Source: Fibrobacter sp.
Lineage (GTDB): Bacteria > Fibrobacterota > Fibrobacteria > Fibrobacterales > Fibrobacteraceae
DNA: 64,000 bases
Direction: 5' to 3'
Assembly (NCBI GenBank): GCA_024398875.1
Contig: JAKSIJ010000002.1
Span: forward strand, 1 to 64,000
This document shows, piece after piece, positions 32,408 to 41,372 of this stretch (position 1 is its first letter; each line of letters starts with the position of its first letter). Made by a program: the position numbers and the translations under genes. Below the pieces are notes generated by a model, which ran no database searches, was not told the origin of the DNA, and saw only the letters and a list, made by a program, of their open reading frames with translations.

Positions 32408-33820
32408 TTATACTTTTTTCGCTAGAATTGCAATCTTTTCGCCAGCAGCACGGGTGTAGAAAAGGATTGCTTCATTTTTCCCGCGGGCTTTTAACCGCTT
32501 GATTTCTGCATCGGGGTCCAATTTTACGCCCCGAAGTTTCAGGGTGAGTTTCCCGATGTCGTGTTTTTTCAGCATGGCGCGGACGGCACTGCTGGAAATT
32601 TCGCTGTGGTCTATCACCTCGTAGCTGGTAAATGCGGGGCTGGGGAGGGGCGAGTCGCTTGTGACGTAGGCAATTCCTTCTGAAATCAGGTGGGCGTTGG
32701 GGCTTGCGACCTGGGCCACGCTTCCAAATAGGTGGCTCCGAATCAAAAGGGCTGTGGGTTCGGAAAGAAACTTCGCCAAATCGCCCACAGGGAGGTCGGA
32801 ATCGCTGGTGGCATTCCGGAAACTGCGTTCGCAGCCGGGCAAATCCTTCTCCGCATTCTTGTTGGAACGGGCTTGGATTTCTGTCAGTGTGCCGCACCAT
32901 TCCGCGGCAGTGTCGCTAGCCATTTTGACCAGATTGCCGTTTTTATCCACCATGACGGCGCGAACTTTTCCTGGATTTTTTGCCAGTTCCCCAAACAGCA
33001 CTAGGCATTCGCGGCAATCGGAATGGGAACCGATGTAGATGACTTCGCAATCTGCGGGAATTTCTTCCGTGGGGTAGCCTGGAGGGAGTTTCGCCATTCC
33101 GCCTTTGTAATGCGTTGCAATTTCCAGAACTTCGGCGAAAGTTGGCGTGAGGTTCCGCAAATCCCTCTGGTTTTCGCCATCAACTGCGCGTCGTGCTGGA
33201 TCGATGGTGAAGTAGTCGGCACGATTTTCGCTTCCCGAGGCGGATTTCGCGCTGCAATTGTCGGCAGTTGCTGTGCCTGAGTTGACGGTGCGGGCGTCGG
33301 CCTGCAAAACTTTTCCTGCGTCTGTGTCGCGCATGATTCCGCAGTTGTAGCGGTACATGGCCAAGCGGTTTTCGTCCAAATCCACACCGACGACATTTAG
33401 TTCTGATGGCAAAAAGAAGCTGTCGCCACCCATGCCGCAGCAGAGGTCGTGAACGGTTTTACCCGCTGCCTCGGCGCCACTGGGCCACAAATTGGATTTC
33501 CAACGCCCGATGTCCTGGGCGGTGCTTTGTTCCAGAGCCAGTTTGTCACACAGGAGGAATTTGGCGCAGTCTTTACCCGCGCAATTTTTGCCACTCTCAA
33601 TTTTTCCACCGCGCGGATTTTCGCCATCCGTAGCGGCAAAAAACTTCTCCCGAAATTTCGGTATCAGCTCCATGTAATCCATGATGGCGGCCCGCTCCTC
33701 GTTGCTGTAACCCGCCTTGTTCAGCGCCGTAGACACCTGTAGCGCGTCCATCTTTTTCTGGATAGCCTGCTGTATGAATTCCTGAACGGAAGCGGATGTC
33801 AACAATTCTGCGGAGAACAT
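32408..33820 (-). CDS. Class I SAM-dependent methyltransferase with THUMP-like C-terminus
   Basis: 470-aa protein. A helical N-terminal part is followed by a SAM-binding fold (VHDLCCGMGGDSFFLP, then VVGVDLDENRLAMYRYNC, and a DPARR motif where the NPPY-like motif of other enzymes sits). The C-terminus (SEISSSAVRAMLKKHDIGKLTLKLRGVKLDPDAEIKRLKARG) fits the THUMP-like domain found with such methyltransferases, which suggests an RNA substrate. It starts 3 bases after the UvrA-like gene. The substrate is unknown. Confidence 0.85.
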   Translation of the reverse strand: MFSAELLTSASVQEFIQQAIQKKMDALQVSTALNKAGYSNEERAAIMDYMELIPKFREKFFAATDGENPRGGKIESGKNCAGKDCAKFLLCDKLALEQSTAQDIGRWKSNLWPSGAEAAGKTVHDLCCGMGGDSFFLPSELNVVGVDLDENRLAMYRYNCGIMRDTDAGKVLQADARTVNSGTATADNCSAKSASGSENRADYFTIDPARRAVDGENQRDLRNLTPTFAEVLEIATHYKGGMAKLPPGYPTEEIPADCEVIYIGSHSDCRECLVLFGELAKNPGKVRAVMVDKNGNLVKMASDTAAEWCGTLTEIQARSNKNAEKDLPGCERSFRNATSDSDLPVGDLAKFLSEPTALLIRSHLFGSVAQVASPNAHLISEGIAYVTSDSPLPSPAFTSYEVIDHSEISSSAVRAMLKKHDIGKLTLKLRGVKLDPDAEIKRLKARGKNEAILFYTRAAGEKIAILAKKV

Positions 33821-33823
33821 AAG

Positions 33824-36259
33824 TTATGAGTTGCGGTGCAGTTCCAGCACATAATCTGCGGCATTGACAAAATCTTGAGCGTGCTCAATGGCGATAACGG
33901 TGTGGCCAGCGGTCGTCAAATCGCGGATGAGGTCCAGCAGATGCTGGATGTCTTTTTCGTGAAGTCCGCGGGCGGGTTCATCAAAGAGGAACAACGTATT
34001 GGGCGCTTTTGCCCGAGCGAGGGCGATGGAAAGCCGCAGCCGAGCGCGCTCACCGCCAGAAAGGTGGGCTGTGGTTTGACCCAAGCGCAAATAATCCAGC
34101 CCGGTATCTACCAGGGGCTTTAATTTATCTGTAAAAGGCTTCAAGTTTGTGAAAAGTTTGTAGGCTTTCCCTACTTCCATATCCAAAATATCGGCGATGG
34201 AGAGGGATTTGAACCGCACTTCCAGAACCTCTTCTCGGAATCTGCGGCCTTGGCACACGGGACATTCCGATTCCTCGTATCCGGAGGGGTCGAAGAGGGT
34301 ACCTTCGCCTTTGCAGTTTTCGCAGCGGCCGCCCGGCGTATGGGTGCTGAACTTGGTGGCGTTCCAGCCGCGGACTTTGCTTTCGGGCAGTTTGGCGAAC
34401 AGGTCCCGCAAAAGGTTGCTAAGCCCGATGGCGCTGCACACGGTGCTGCGCTTGGAGCCGTGAAAATCGCCTGTGGTAAGGATTGAGAGGGCGTCGATGC
34501 CCAAGGAGGCAAATTCTCCTTGCTCCGCCCGCTTTGCGATGTTCTCAAACAGCAAGGTGGATTTGCCGCTGCCACTTTGCCCGGTAATGACGCTGAATTT
34601 TTGCAGCGGGAAATTGGCGGAAACTTTTGCCATATCGTAGAGGCAAAAGTCTTGGACCGCGATGAAGTGGGTGTCGTGGCTTTTATTGGCGGCGCGGTTA
34701 TTGCCTGCGGTACGATTATTGCTTGCCGTGAGGTTATTGCTCGCGACGCTTTTTTTGCCCGTGGAGCCTTGTTTCCTCAAATCCGTCAGCTTCTTAATCC
34801 AACATCCCGTTGGCGACTCTGCATTTTCCAAAACTTTTTCCCGAGGCCCTTGGAACAGTATTTCGCCACCTTTTTCTCCGGCTCCAGGCCCCATTTCGAT
34901 GATGTAGTCTGCGCGACGGATGATTTCCGGATGATGCTCAATGAGGACTAGCGTGTTTCCACGGCTCTGAATTTTCTTCAGCACTTTCCAGAGTTTTTCC
35001 ACATCGGAACTGTGGAGCCCGCTGGCAGGCTCGTCCAGGCACACCAAAAGTCCGTTCAAGTAGCCCGTGGAGAGACTGGAAAGTTTGAGGCGTTGCAATT
35101 CGCCACCGCTGAGACTTTGCCCGGAACGTCCCGGCGTCAGGTACCCGATTCCCAGTTCGCAGATGGCGTCGATGCGGTCTAGAAGCGCATTGAAGGTGGG
35201 TGCAAAACGAGTCCCCACTTTATCGTCAAAAATGGAGTGGAGAATTTTTGGCAGTTCCTGGAACGGCGTGCTGAGAATCGTCTTCCAAGAGACCCCGGCG
35301 CGGTTATTGCCCGAGACCACGGCATTCAAGATTTCCGGTTTGAGCCTTAGCCCGCCGCACTTTTCGCAATTGCCTCCCGTTTCGTCCAACCCCGTTCCAT
35401 TGCAACTTGTGCAAGCGCAAATTTTGTTGTAGGGCGAAAAGGACCTTGCCTCCAAATTGGGCACAACTGCGCGGCTTTTTTTCGCGTGTTTCTTGTCGCC
35501 TTCGTTTTTGCAGCGGGGTGCCGTGCTGTAAATCTCGGTAATACCAGCCACATCCAGCGTGACAAGGGAGTGGGTGAGTTTCAGGGTTCCGTCAACGGCT
35601 TCCGCAATGCGGGTCCGGGTGTTTTCCCGCACAATGATGCGGTCCACCACGATGTAGAATTCCTGGGGCTGAATTGCCTTTTCCGTAGGGGTCAAATCTG
35701 CCAAAGAATAGCTCACGCCGTCTGCCATGGCGCGGGTGAAGCCTTGGGCGAGAAACACTGCAGACAGCTTGTCCAAATCATTTTTCCCAGGCTCCATTTT
35801 TGCCAAGAATTGCAGTTTTGTCCCCTCGGGCTTCCCTGCAATGCGGCGGATAATCTCCTCGCGGGCGGTGCTCTCCATGGCTTCTCCGCAAACAGGGCAC
35901 GCGGGCGTTCCGTAAGCTGCAAACAAAGTCTGCAAGCCGTGATCGCATTCCGCGATGCTGAGGGCGTATGCCTTGGAATTAGCTTCCCCGTGGGTAGGGC
36001 CGATGGCAATGCTCGCCGGCAGCCCTTCCGTGCTATTGAGGGGAATGTTCCGCTTGCCGCCCAGCAAGTCTGCGGCAAAGGGCGAAAGCGTCTCCAGATA
36101 GCGCCGCTTGGATTCTCCGTGAAGCGTGTCCAGCACCAGGGTGGATTTTCCACAGCCGGAGGGCCCGCAGACTACGGTAATCTTCCCTAGGGGGAAATCC
36201 GCATCCAGATTTTTCAGGTTATGGAGGCATGCTCCGCGAAGCTTGATGTAATCGGCCAT
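33824..36259 (-). CDS. UvrA-family ABC ATPase (possible UvrA paralogue)
   Basis: 811-aa DNA-repair-type ATPase with two ABC halves, shorter than standard UvrA (about 940). The start is ATG 36259 (MADYIKLRGA). First half: Walker A GPSGCGKST, zinc pair CPVCGEAM, a UvrB-binding-like segment (GFTRAMADGVSYSL), CTSCNGTG...CEKCGGLRL, signature LSGGELQRLKL and DEPASGLH. An interdomain linker carries an odd Asn/Ala/Lys repeat (VASNNLTASNNRTAGNNRAANKS). Second half: GQSGSGKST, CENCKGEG...CPVCQGRRF, LSGGERARLRL and DEPARGLH. The true uvrA may be elsewhere; UvrA-like proteins outside excision repair, including resistance-type ones, are an alternative. Confidence 0.85.
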   Translation of the reverse strand: MADYIKLRGACLHNLKNLDADFPLGKITVVCGPSGCGKSTLVLDTLHGESKRRYLETLSPFAADLLGGKRNIPLNSTEGLPASIAIGPTHGEANSKAYALSIAECDHGLQTLFAAYGTPACPVCGEAMESTAREEIIRRIAGKPEGTKLQFLAKMEPGKNDLDKLSAVFLAQGFTRAMADGVSYSLADLTPTEKAIQPQEFYIVVDRIIVRENTRTRIAEAVDGTLKLTHSLVTLDVAGITEIYSTAPRCKNEGDKKHAKKSRAVVPNLEARSFSPYNKICACTSCNGTGLDETGGNCEKCGGLRLKPEILNAVVSGNNRAGVSWKTILSTPFQELPKILHSIFDDKVGTRFAPTFNALLDRIDAICELGIGYLTPGRSGQSLSGGELQRLKLSSLSTGYLNGLLVCLDEPASGLHSSDVEKLWKVLKKIQSRGNTLVLIEHHPEIIRRADYIIEMGPGAGEKGGEILFQGPREKVLENAESPTGCWIKKLTDLRKQGSTGKKSVASNNLTASNNRTAGNNRAANKSHDTHFIAVQDFCLYDMAKVSANFPLQKFSVITGQSGSGKSTLLFENIAKRAEQGEFASLGIDALSILTTGDFHGSKRSTVCSAIGLSNLLRDLFAKLPESKVRGWNATKFSTHTPGGRCENCKGEGTLFDPSGYEESECPVCQGRRFREEVLEVRFKSLSIADILDMEVGKAYKLFTNLKPFTDKLKPLVDTGLDYLRLGQTTAHLSGGERARLRLSIALARAKAPNTLFLFDEPARGLHEKDIQHLLDLIRDLTTAGHTVIAIEHAQDFVNAADYVLELHRNS

Positions 36260-36263
36260 GGAA

Positions 36264-37229
36264 TTACAAATCGTCGGAAGTTGTGTTCCAGTTCCACACG
36301 CGCTTGCCGGCCTCTGGCCAGTGGCATATTGTCCACACCAGGCTGTTTCCGCAGAGGATGATGGACCAGACGCCAAACACCAGGAACATGACCAGCGGAA
36401 TGAAGGCGAGAGAGCCGTAGAAAATGGACATGCGGGTCACCATGGCGGTCTGGATGAGCATGAGAATCTTCACGTAGATGATGATGGCAAACCAGGCGAT
36501 GAACGTGACGAGAATGGAGGAACCCAGCAAGCGCTTCCTGGAATAGGGCCGGTGTCCCTTGGGCCTAGCAGGCAGGGCGTAAAGCATGAGGAAGATGAGG
36601 AGAAGTACGGCCACCTGGAACACAACGTACCAGAAGGCGGTGATGAGCACTTTCAATAATTCCGGAGAAAAATGCAGGCCATCTACGATAATCATGGAGA
36701 GCGCGTCTTGCACGTGGTTCACAAAGCCAGCGAACATCCCGATGAAACCGGCGCAGATGAGGAGAAAGGGCGTGTAGACCTTGATTTGCCGAATAAGCGT
36801 GCGGGAGGTCTTGTTTTCCCAAACCACGTTGAAGTTGGTCTCCAGACTGCCAAAGGAGAGGATGAAGGTGACGAACAAGCCGAGAGCACCGATGATTCCA
36901 AGCTTTCCGATGGGGATGTGTTCCGCGTTCTGCACGATGGAAATGATGGGGTCCACGGGCCAGTCCAGATTCAGCATGTCCAAAAGAATGGGCAGGTAGT
37001 CGGACATGAAACTTCCGAAGCCCACGGCAATGGTGATGGAGGTGAGCAGAATGAGAAGCGGCACCACGGCGAGGAATGTGGTGTAGGTGAGGGACGCCGC
37101 GCGGGTGAGCCCGTGATAGTACAGGAAGGACTTCCCGGCGATGATGCTGATTTTGATGAAGTCAGGAGAACGGGCTGCGATATTATCGAACAGCCACTCC
37201 CATGAGAAGTTTTTCCACCAATTCGGCAT
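36264..37229 (-). CDS. YihY/UPF0761-family inner-membrane protein
   Basis: 321-aa membrane protein (formerly called ribonuclease BN by mistake in this family). The ATG at 37229 is preferred over an in-frame TTG three codons earlier. There are about six hydrophobic segments. Family signs: RAASLTYTTFLAVVPLLILL near residue 45, LETNFNVVWENKTSR near 150, and a C-terminal AFIPLVMFLVFGVWSIILCG. It ends 4 bases before the UvrA-like gene and appears to head that operon. The function of the family is not settled. Confidence 0.88.
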   Translation of the reverse strand: MPNWWKNFSWEWLFDNIAARSPDFIKISIIAGKSFLYYHGLTRAASLTYTTFLAVVPLLILLTSITIAVGFGSFMSDYLPILLDMLNLDWPVDPIISIVQNAEHIPIGKLGIIGALGLFVTFILSFGSLETNFNVVWENKTSRTLIRQIKVYTPFLLICAGFIGMFAGFVNHVQDALSMIIVDGLHFSPELLKVLITAFWYVVFQVAVLLLIFLMLYALPARPKGHRPYSRKRLLGSSILVTFIAWFAIIIYVKILMLIQTAMVTRMSIFYGSLAFIPLVMFLVFGVWSIILCGNSLVWTICHWPEAGKRVWNWNTTSDDL

Positions 37230-37396
37230 TTTGCCCAAATTTAGAAAAAAAAGTCCCTAGTTTTTTGTTTGGCTTTGCCACACCCTAAAAAACAGTCGCA
37301 AAACGCAACTTATTGAGGTTCAATGGGTTAACAGCGGCCGTCAATTTTTTGCCAGGAATGTACGTAATCGTTCCAATCCATTTCCCATAAAAAACG

Positions 37397-37425
37397 TTCA
37401 AAAATCGGGTTTATAATGCTATCTT
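37397..37425 (+). promoter_or_regulatory. Candidate glyA promoter region
   Basis: TTCAAA (37397-37402), 17 bases, TATCTT (37420-37425). A perfect TATAAT (37412-37417) also lies here but without a good -35 box. AAGGAG follows before ATG 37453. Which box is used cannot be decided by eye. Confidence 0.4.
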
Positions 37426-37452
37426 TGGGGTGTAAAATTTCAAGGAGCGATA

Positions 37453-38736
37453 ATGCTTAAATCAACATTGCAACAGACAGACCCAGAAATCTACAACATC
37501 ATCCAGAAGGAAGCCGAACGCCAGGAATATGGCATCGAACTGATTGCTTCCGAAAACTACACCAGCAAGGCTGTGATGGAAGCTATGGGTTCCGTCCTCA
37601 CCAACAAGTACAGTGAGGGTTACGTGGGCAAGCGTTACTACGGTGGTAACGAAGTCATCGACGAGATGGAAGCCCTCGCCATCGAACGTTGCAAGAAGCT
37701 CTTTGGTTGCGACCATGCCAACGTGCAGCCGCTTTCCGGCTCTCCAGCAAACGCCGCTGTCTATTTCGCCGTCCTCAAGCCGGGTGACAAGGTCCTCGGT
37801 CTCAAGCTCGACCACGGTGGACACCTTTCTCACGGCCATCCGGTGAACTTCTCCGGTATGCTCTACAACTTCGTCCAGTACGAAGTGGATAAGGAAACTG
37901 GCCGCATCGACATGGACAAGGTCCGTGAAATCGCTCTTAAGGAAAAGCCCCGCATGATCCTCGCTGGCTTCTCTGCATACAGCCGCAACCTTGACTGGAA
38001 GAAGTTCAAGGAAATCGCCGACGAAGTTGGCGCTCTCACCATGGCTGACATTTCCCACGTTGCAGGCCTCATTGCAGGTAAGGCAATCGAATCTCCGGTG
38101 CCGTACTTCGACATCGTGACGACCACCACCCACAAGACACTCCGTGGCCCGCGTTCCGCTATCATCATGTGCAAGGACAAGATGATTCAGAAGATGGTGA
38201 AGGGCGAAATGAAGGAAGTTTCCCTCGCCAAGGAAATCGACAAGGGCCTCTTCCCGGGTATGCAGGGTGGTCCGCACGACCATATCAACGCCGGTAAGGC
38301 TGTTGCATTCCTCGAAGCTTTGCAGCCGGAATTCCAGGAATACGCCAAGAACATCATCAAGAATGCTCAGGCTATGGCCGACGAACTCATGAAGCTTGGC
38401 TACAAGATCATCAGCGATGGTACCGACAACCACCTCATGGTGGTGGACATGACCTCCAAGGGTGTTTCCGGCAAGGAAGCCGAAGTGGCCATGGAAAAGG
38501 TGGGCATCAGCTGCAGCCGTTCCACCATTCCTTTCGATACCCGCAAGCCTATGGATCCGTCTGGCGTTCGTCTTGGAACCGCTGCTATCACGACCCGTGG
38601 CTTCAACGAAGACGAATCTCGCCTCGTGGCCCAGATCATTGACCGCGCCGTGCAGAACAAGGACAACGAAGAAGCTCTCAAGGCCATCCGTCAGGAAATC
38701 GTTGACCTCTGCAAGAAGCACCCGCTGTATAAGTAA
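37453..38736 (+). CDS. glyA: Serine hydroxymethyltransferase
   Basis: Interconverts serine and glycine with tetrahydrofolate and PLP, the main source of one-carbon units. 427 aa. EYGIELIASENYTSKAVMEAMGS at the N-terminus, the EGYVGKRYYGG segment, ADISHVAGLIAG, and the PLP Lys in TTTTHKTLRGPR are all canonical. It is a single gene with its own AAGGAG site and a clear terminator. Confidence 0.97.
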   Translation: MLKSTLQQTDPEIYNIIQKEAERQEYGIELIASENYTSKAVMEAMGSVLTNKYSEGYVGKRYYGGNEVIDEMEALAIERCKKLFGCDHANVQPLSGSPANAAVYFAVLKPGDKVLGLKLDHGGHLSHGHPVNFSGMLYNFVQYEVDKETGRIDMDKVREIALKEKPRMILAGFSAYSRNLDWKKFKEIADEVGALTMADISHVAGLIAGKAIESPVPYFDIVTTTTHKTLRGPRSAIIMCKDKMIQKMVKGEMKEVSLAKEIDKGLFPGMQGGPHDHINAGKAVAFLEALQPEFQEYAKNIIKNAQAMADELMKLGYKIISDGTDNHLMVVDMTSKGVSGKEAEVAMEKVGISCSRSTIPFDTRKPMDPSGVRLGTAAITTRGFNEDESRLVAQIIDRAVQNKDNEEALKAIRQEIVDLCKKHPLYK

Positions 38737-38760
38737 TCGTCATTTTTATCATTAAAAACT

Positions 38761-38785
38761 GCCTCGTGAGAACGAGGCTCTTTTT
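38761..38785 (+). terminator. glyA terminator
   Basis: GCCTCGT (38761-38767), GAGA loop, ACGAGGC (38772-38778), then TCTTTTTG. It starts 24 bases after the stop codon. Confidence 0.9.
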
Positions 38786-38827
38786 GTAATTTATAACTCG
38801 TAATTTATAATTCATAATTTATAATTA
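38786..38827. repeat. AT-rich intergenic repeat (TAATTTATAA units)
   Basis: TAATTTATAA occurs three times in 42 bases, with TTCATAA between, just before the DUF5662 gene. A related element with CTCGTAATTCATAA lies at 45292-45350. Confidence 0.6.
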
Positions 38828-38831
38828 GGCT

Positions 38832-39365
38832 ATGTTCCATCCGTTCAAACATTTCTGCACCATCACGCGGCACAGGCACGAGGTGATTCGCCTCTGCTTT
38901 AAGGCGGGTATTGGTTTTCAGGGATTGTTTCACGACTTGTCCAAATACAGCCCTACGGAATTCATTCCGGGTGCCCGCTATTATTCGGGTACGCAATCGC
39001 CCAACAACGGGGAACGAAATGCCATTGGCTACAGTCTTGCTTGGATGCATCACAAGGGACGGAACAAGCATCACTTTGAGTTCTGGTATGATTACGACAT
39101 GGTGACGAAGCAAATCGTCCCTATGCCTATGCCCGACCGCTACATCAAGGAGATGTTCTGCGACCGCGTGGCGGCATCGAAGACGTATAATCGTGGCGCA
39201 TACACCCAGGAGCATCCGCTGCAGTACTTGCTGAAAGGTTCCGCCCGCGAAAAGATGACGGAAGAAACCTATGGCAAACTGCTCTATCTCTTGAAAATGC
39301 TTGCAGAGAAAGGGGAGGCGGAAACTCTCCGGTTTATGCGGGGCTGTAAAAAGCTCCCGCTGTGA
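38832..39365 (+). CDS. DUF5662-family protein
   Basis: 177-aa soluble protein of the uncharacterised DUF5662 family. Conserved His/Asp-rich motifs (TRHRHEV, LFHDLSKYSPTEF, AWMHHKGRNKHHFEFW) look like a metal site related to HD hydrolases, which is inference. No ribosome site is visible; TATAAT followed by TAGGCT directly precedes the ATG. Confidence 0.75.
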   Translation: MFHPFKHFCTITRHRHEVIRLCFKAGIGFQGLFHDLSKYSPTEFIPGARYYSGTQSPNNGERNAIGYSLAWMHHKGRNKHHFEFWYDYDMVTKQIVPMPMPDRYIKEMFCDRVAASKTYNRGAYTQEHPLQYLLKGSAREKMTEETYGKLLYLLKMLAEKGEAETLRFMRGCKKLPL

Positions 39366-39453
39366 GACTGTCCTCGACCCGCTATTACCTCACGACAGAT
39401 TGCCTTGTGACGGATTATTTCGCGGCAGGCTACTTCGCGCTGGACTGCGCCTG

Positions 39454-39867
39454 CTATAGCGCTTCCACGACTTTCACATCGGCTGGGCACCACTGCAAAG
39501 CACTAAGTTCTTCGTAGGTGAGCCACCTAGCCGCCTCGTGTTCCAGCAGGGTTGGCGTGCCTGTCTTAATTGTGCAGCAAAAGCAGTGCATGGTGAGGTG
39601 AAATTTCGGGTAGTCGTGCTCCACCGTGCAGATGAAATCTCCCACATCCACATCAACCGCCAACTCCTCTTTCAACTCTCGGGCGAGGGCTTCCTCGCGG
39701 GTTTCTCCGGCTTCCATTTTCCCGCCAGGGAATTCCCAGAAGCCTTTGAAATCGCCGTAGCCTCTTTGTGTGGCGAAGTATCGGAGACCAACTCCGCATT
39801 CGCAGGGGAGTTCCGCGCCGGCGGTGATTACGCCAGCCACGACTTCAATTTTCTTGAGGGCTGCCAT
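39454..39867 (-). CDS. MutT-like Nudix hydrolase
   Basis: 137-aa Nudix pyrophosphatase. The Nudix box GGKMEAGETREEALARELKEEL is complete (G-x5-E-x7-RELxEE). The N-terminal EFPGGKM and C-terminal EHEAARWLTYEEL fit the MutT/8-oxo-dGTP and 5-methyl-dCTP diphosphatase group. It lies 59 bases after thrC in the same direction; a functional link is not evident. Confidence 0.9.
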   Translation of the reverse strand: MAALKKIEVVAGVITAGAELPCECGVGLRYFATQRGYGDFKGFWEFPGGKMEAGETREEALARELKEELAVDVDVGDFICTVEHDYPKFHLTMHCFCCTIKTGTPTLLEHEAARWLTYEELSALQWCPADVKVVEAL

Positions 39868-39926
39868 TTTACGACGAGTGACGTCCCGCGAAGTTTCTTT
39901 CGCGAGGTTTAATTGCGACGCTGTTG

Positions 39927-41267
39927 TTAACGGCGGCGAGCCACCATCTCTTTCTTCAAGATGTCCATAACGGCGCCGATTTCAGCAGGAGCCTTGAACA
40001 CCGGGTTCGCGAATTGAGAGCAGATGTTCTCCAACTTCTTTTCGTGGTATCCCACCTTGAATTCTGTGAACTTGAGGCCGTGAGCGGTGCTGATGACCAC
40101 GACATTTTCGTCTTTAGCAATTTTCCCTGCGGCGACGAGTTTTTCCAGAGCGCCAAGAGCCACGCCTGTATGCGGGCAGCAGTAGAGACCGATGCGGTCG
40201 CCGCGATGGGCAGCATTTGCAAGTTCCTCTTCCGTGACGCTCACCACCATGCCGTTCGTCTTCTGAATAGCGCGAACAGCCTTCGGGTAACTCACCGGGT
40301 TTCCAATCTGGATGGCGCTGGCGAGAGTCTTCTTTGCCTGCATGGGAACCAGTTTATCAAAACCGCGTTCGTAGGCCTGGAAGAACGGGTTGGCGTTTTC
40401 GGCCTGAGCCACGATGATGCGCGGAATGCGGTCGATGAGGCCCATGGCCTTGCAGTCTTCGAAACCCTTGGCGAGAGCACTCACGTTGCCCAAATTACCG
40501 CCAGGAATAATCACAGTGTCGGGAACGGTCCAGCCCAACTCCTGGCAGATTTCTGGAGAGATGGTCTTCTGGCCTTCCACGCGGAGGCTGTTCATAGAGT
40601 TGGCGAGATAAATGCGGTTGTCCTTCGTGACTTCCTGCACAATCTTCATGCAGCCGTCGAAGTCTGTGTCGAGGGCGAGAACGATGCTTCCGTTACTAAT
40701 GGGTTGGATGAGTTGTGCAACGCTGGTCTTGCCCGCGGGCAGGAATACGATGGACGGAATGCCGGCCTTGGCGCAGTAGGCGGAGAGGGCAGCGGAAGTG
40801 TCGCCTGTAGAGGCGCAGGCCACAGCGTCGATTTCGTGAATTTTCTTCTTGATGATGTGGTTCACCTGGCTCACGAGAACCGTCATGCCCAAATCCTTGA
40901 AACTTCCGGTATGGGAGTTTCCGCAGAGTTTCACCTTGAGGCTCTTGATGCCAAGTTCTTTTGCGAGGGGAGCGGCGTCAAACAGCGGGCTCCAACCTTC
41001 ACGCATGGTCACGATGTCTTCTTCCGGCATGTCTGGGAGTACCATTTCGCGCTTGCTCCAGATGCCGCTCATGTCGGCGGGCTTGAAGCTCATGCGGCGT
41101 TCGGCGAACAGCTTCTTCCATTCCTCGGGGCTCTTTTCGGCCAGGGCCTTGCGGTCGTGTTCCACTTCCAGAAGGCTTCCGTCCACCTTGCTTCTGTAGA
41201 TGACTTCGTCCAGAGAATAGGTGTCGTCGCCGTTGATGTTTCTAAAATGAGCGTTAAACTGAGTCAT
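39927..41267 (-). CDS. thrC: Threonine synthase
   Basis: Converts O-phosphohomoserine to threonine with PLP. 446 aa. PLP Lys in NSHTGSFKDLGMT, ACASTGDTSAALSAYCAKAG, and the phosphate-binding IPGGNLGNVSAL loop are clear. The N-terminal domain is present. AAGGGAT precedes the ATG. The neighbouring hom and thrB genes are absent here. Confidence 0.95.
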   Translation of the reverse strand: MTQFNAHFRNINGDDTYSLDEVIYRSKVDGSLLEVEHDRKALAEKSPEEWKKLFAERRMSFKPADMSGIWSKREMVLPDMPEEDIVTMREGWSPLFDAAPLAKELGIKSLKVKLCGNSHTGSFKDLGMTVLVSQVNHIIKKKIHEIDAVACASTGDTSAALSAYCAKAGIPSIVFLPAGKTSVAQLIQPISNGSIVLALDTDFDGCMKIVQEVTKDNRIYLANSMNSLRVEGQKTISPEICQELGWTVPDTVIIPGGNLGNVSALAKGFEDCKAMGLIDRIPRIIVAQAENANPFFQAYERGFDKLVPMQAKKTLASAIQIGNPVSYPKAVRAIQKTNGMVVSVTEEELANAAHRGDRIGLYCCPHTGVALGALEKLVAAGKIAKDENVVVISTAHGLKFTEFKVGYHEKKLENICSQFANPVFKAPAEIGAVMDILKKEMVARRR

Positions 41268-41372
41268 GGTTATCCCTTGTACGTTTTACGGCGTCAAATG
41301 TAGAAAAGAAACGCCGTATTGTAGGCTTTTGTCTTCATTTGGACTATTCAATCTTTCTATATTGGGCTTTGT

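Noticed and set aside
37230-37452. Possible glycine or tetrahydrofolate riboswitch before glyA
   Set aside because: No paired-stem core or conserved riboswitch bases could be drawn in this spacer.
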